Origin: Bacteroides faecalis
GTDB lineage: Bacteria > Bacteroidota > Bacteroidia > Bacteroidales > Bacteroidaceae
Direction of reading: 5' to 3'
Assembly: GCF_003865075.1 (NCBI RefSeq)
Contig: NZ_BHWB01000002.1
Location: 310,001-374,000 of the forward strand
DNA: 64,000 bases
The position numbers were made by a program, and so were the translations under genes. Below the pieces are notes generated by a model. The model saw only the letters and a list, made by a program, of their open reading frames with translations. It ran no database searches and was not told the origin of the DNA. Numbering within the stretch: the first letter of the stretch is position 1; each line of letters begins with the position of its first letter. This document shows positions 63,779 to 64,000 of the stretch, in pieces.

Positions 63779-64000
63779 TCAATTTCTAAAAGGTTTGTAC
63801 TCCTTACCGCCTCCTTCATAACCTGAATTCTTGAAGAACTCTACAAATGTAAGACGCATCGGATGAACCATTGCCCCAAGCACATTCATAAAGATATTGA
63901 TCGCATGACCGATAACGAAAATCAGTACCATTACGATAGGACCTGCAATGACATTATCCGGGCTCATACCTACTGCAAGGCTATTGAATACTCCGGCAAG
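63779..64000 (-). CDS. atpI: V-type ATP synthase subunit I, C-terminal part (partial)
   Basis: The frame is open to the right edge of the window and ends at 63779; about 73 residues are visible. The last membrane helices (GPIVMVLIFVIGHAINIFMN) and the tail VHPMRLTFVEFFKNSGYEGG, GKEYKPF are typical of the V-type subunit a/I, which holds the ion half-channels beside the K ring. It precedes the K gene by 82 bp. Confidence 0.9.
   Translation of the reverse strand, partial: LAGVFNSLAVGMSPDNVIAGPIVMVLIFVIGHAINIFMNVLGAMVHPMRLTFVEFFKNSGYEGGGKEYKPFRN

Overview
The window reads as chromosomal DNA of a gut Bacteroides (Bacteroidales). Signs are many promoters of the Bacteroides type (-7 TAnnTTTG, often with TTG or TTTG about 20 bp upstream), weak Shine-Dalgarno sequences, outer-membrane beta-barrels with carboxypeptidase-regulatory N-terminal domains, an S16 protein with a long Ala/Lys/Glu tail, a GT3-type glycogen synthase, a V-type ATPase and FucP. 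I see no tRNA, rRNA, CRISPR array or integrase.

Layout. 1-5.6 kb: part of a mobile element, with a DUF3408-like gene broken by an amber codon, an oriT-like hairpin region, a MobC-like accessory protein, an HUH relaxase, an unknown membrane coiled-coil protein and a large outer-membrane barrel. 5.8-11.9 kb: a visibly AT-rich locus on the minus strand that looks like a peptide natural-product system. It holds two glycosyltransferases, a LanC-like protein, a double-glycine-leader precursor with a GGYG-rich segment and six cysteines, a six-bladed beta-propeller protein, and a C39-like/VKOR (disulfide-forming) gene split by a frame change. 12.1-12.7 kb: a decayed DDE transposase. 12.8-18.7 kb: a TonB-dependent receptor with a His-rich membrane protein, an AspT/YidE-type transporter, and a CDF metal transporter broken by an ochre codon. 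18.9-21.9 kb: KDPG aldolase and KDG kinase divergent from a LacI-type regulator, with two matching palindromic operators. 22.3-26.8 kb: EmrAB/TolC-type efflux under a MarR repressor with a 24-bp perfect palindrome. 27-29.5 kb: CreD cluster. 29.5-29.8 kb: a candidate small RNA and a phased repeat array. 29.9-36.8 kb: DinB-like protein, ECF sigma factor with a small Cys-rich partner, GNAT enzyme, LacI regulator divergent from a mannitol-dehydrogenase/MFS operon, HxlR and DJ-1/PfpI. 37.4-47.9 kb: a hybrid sensor kinase converging on a five-gene operon of RND efflux plus a LytS/LytT two-component system. 48-52.7 kb: NhaC antiporter, S16, fucose mutarotase and FucP, AlkD-like protein. 53-57.4 kb: potABCD polyamine importer. 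57.5-58.6 kb: TlpA-like lipoprotein. 58.8-63.1 kb: glycogen synthase and phosphorylase. 63.2-64 kb: V-type ATPase subunits K and I (I runs off the end).

The strongest candidate for a poorly described system is the 5.8-11.9 kb peptide locus. The precursor has six cysteines and an adjacent VKOR-type membrane oxidase, so a glycosylated and/or disulfide-bonded exported peptide is a reasonable hypothesis. No dedicated exporter lies in the window. All functional statements rest on reading motifs by eye; no database search was run.
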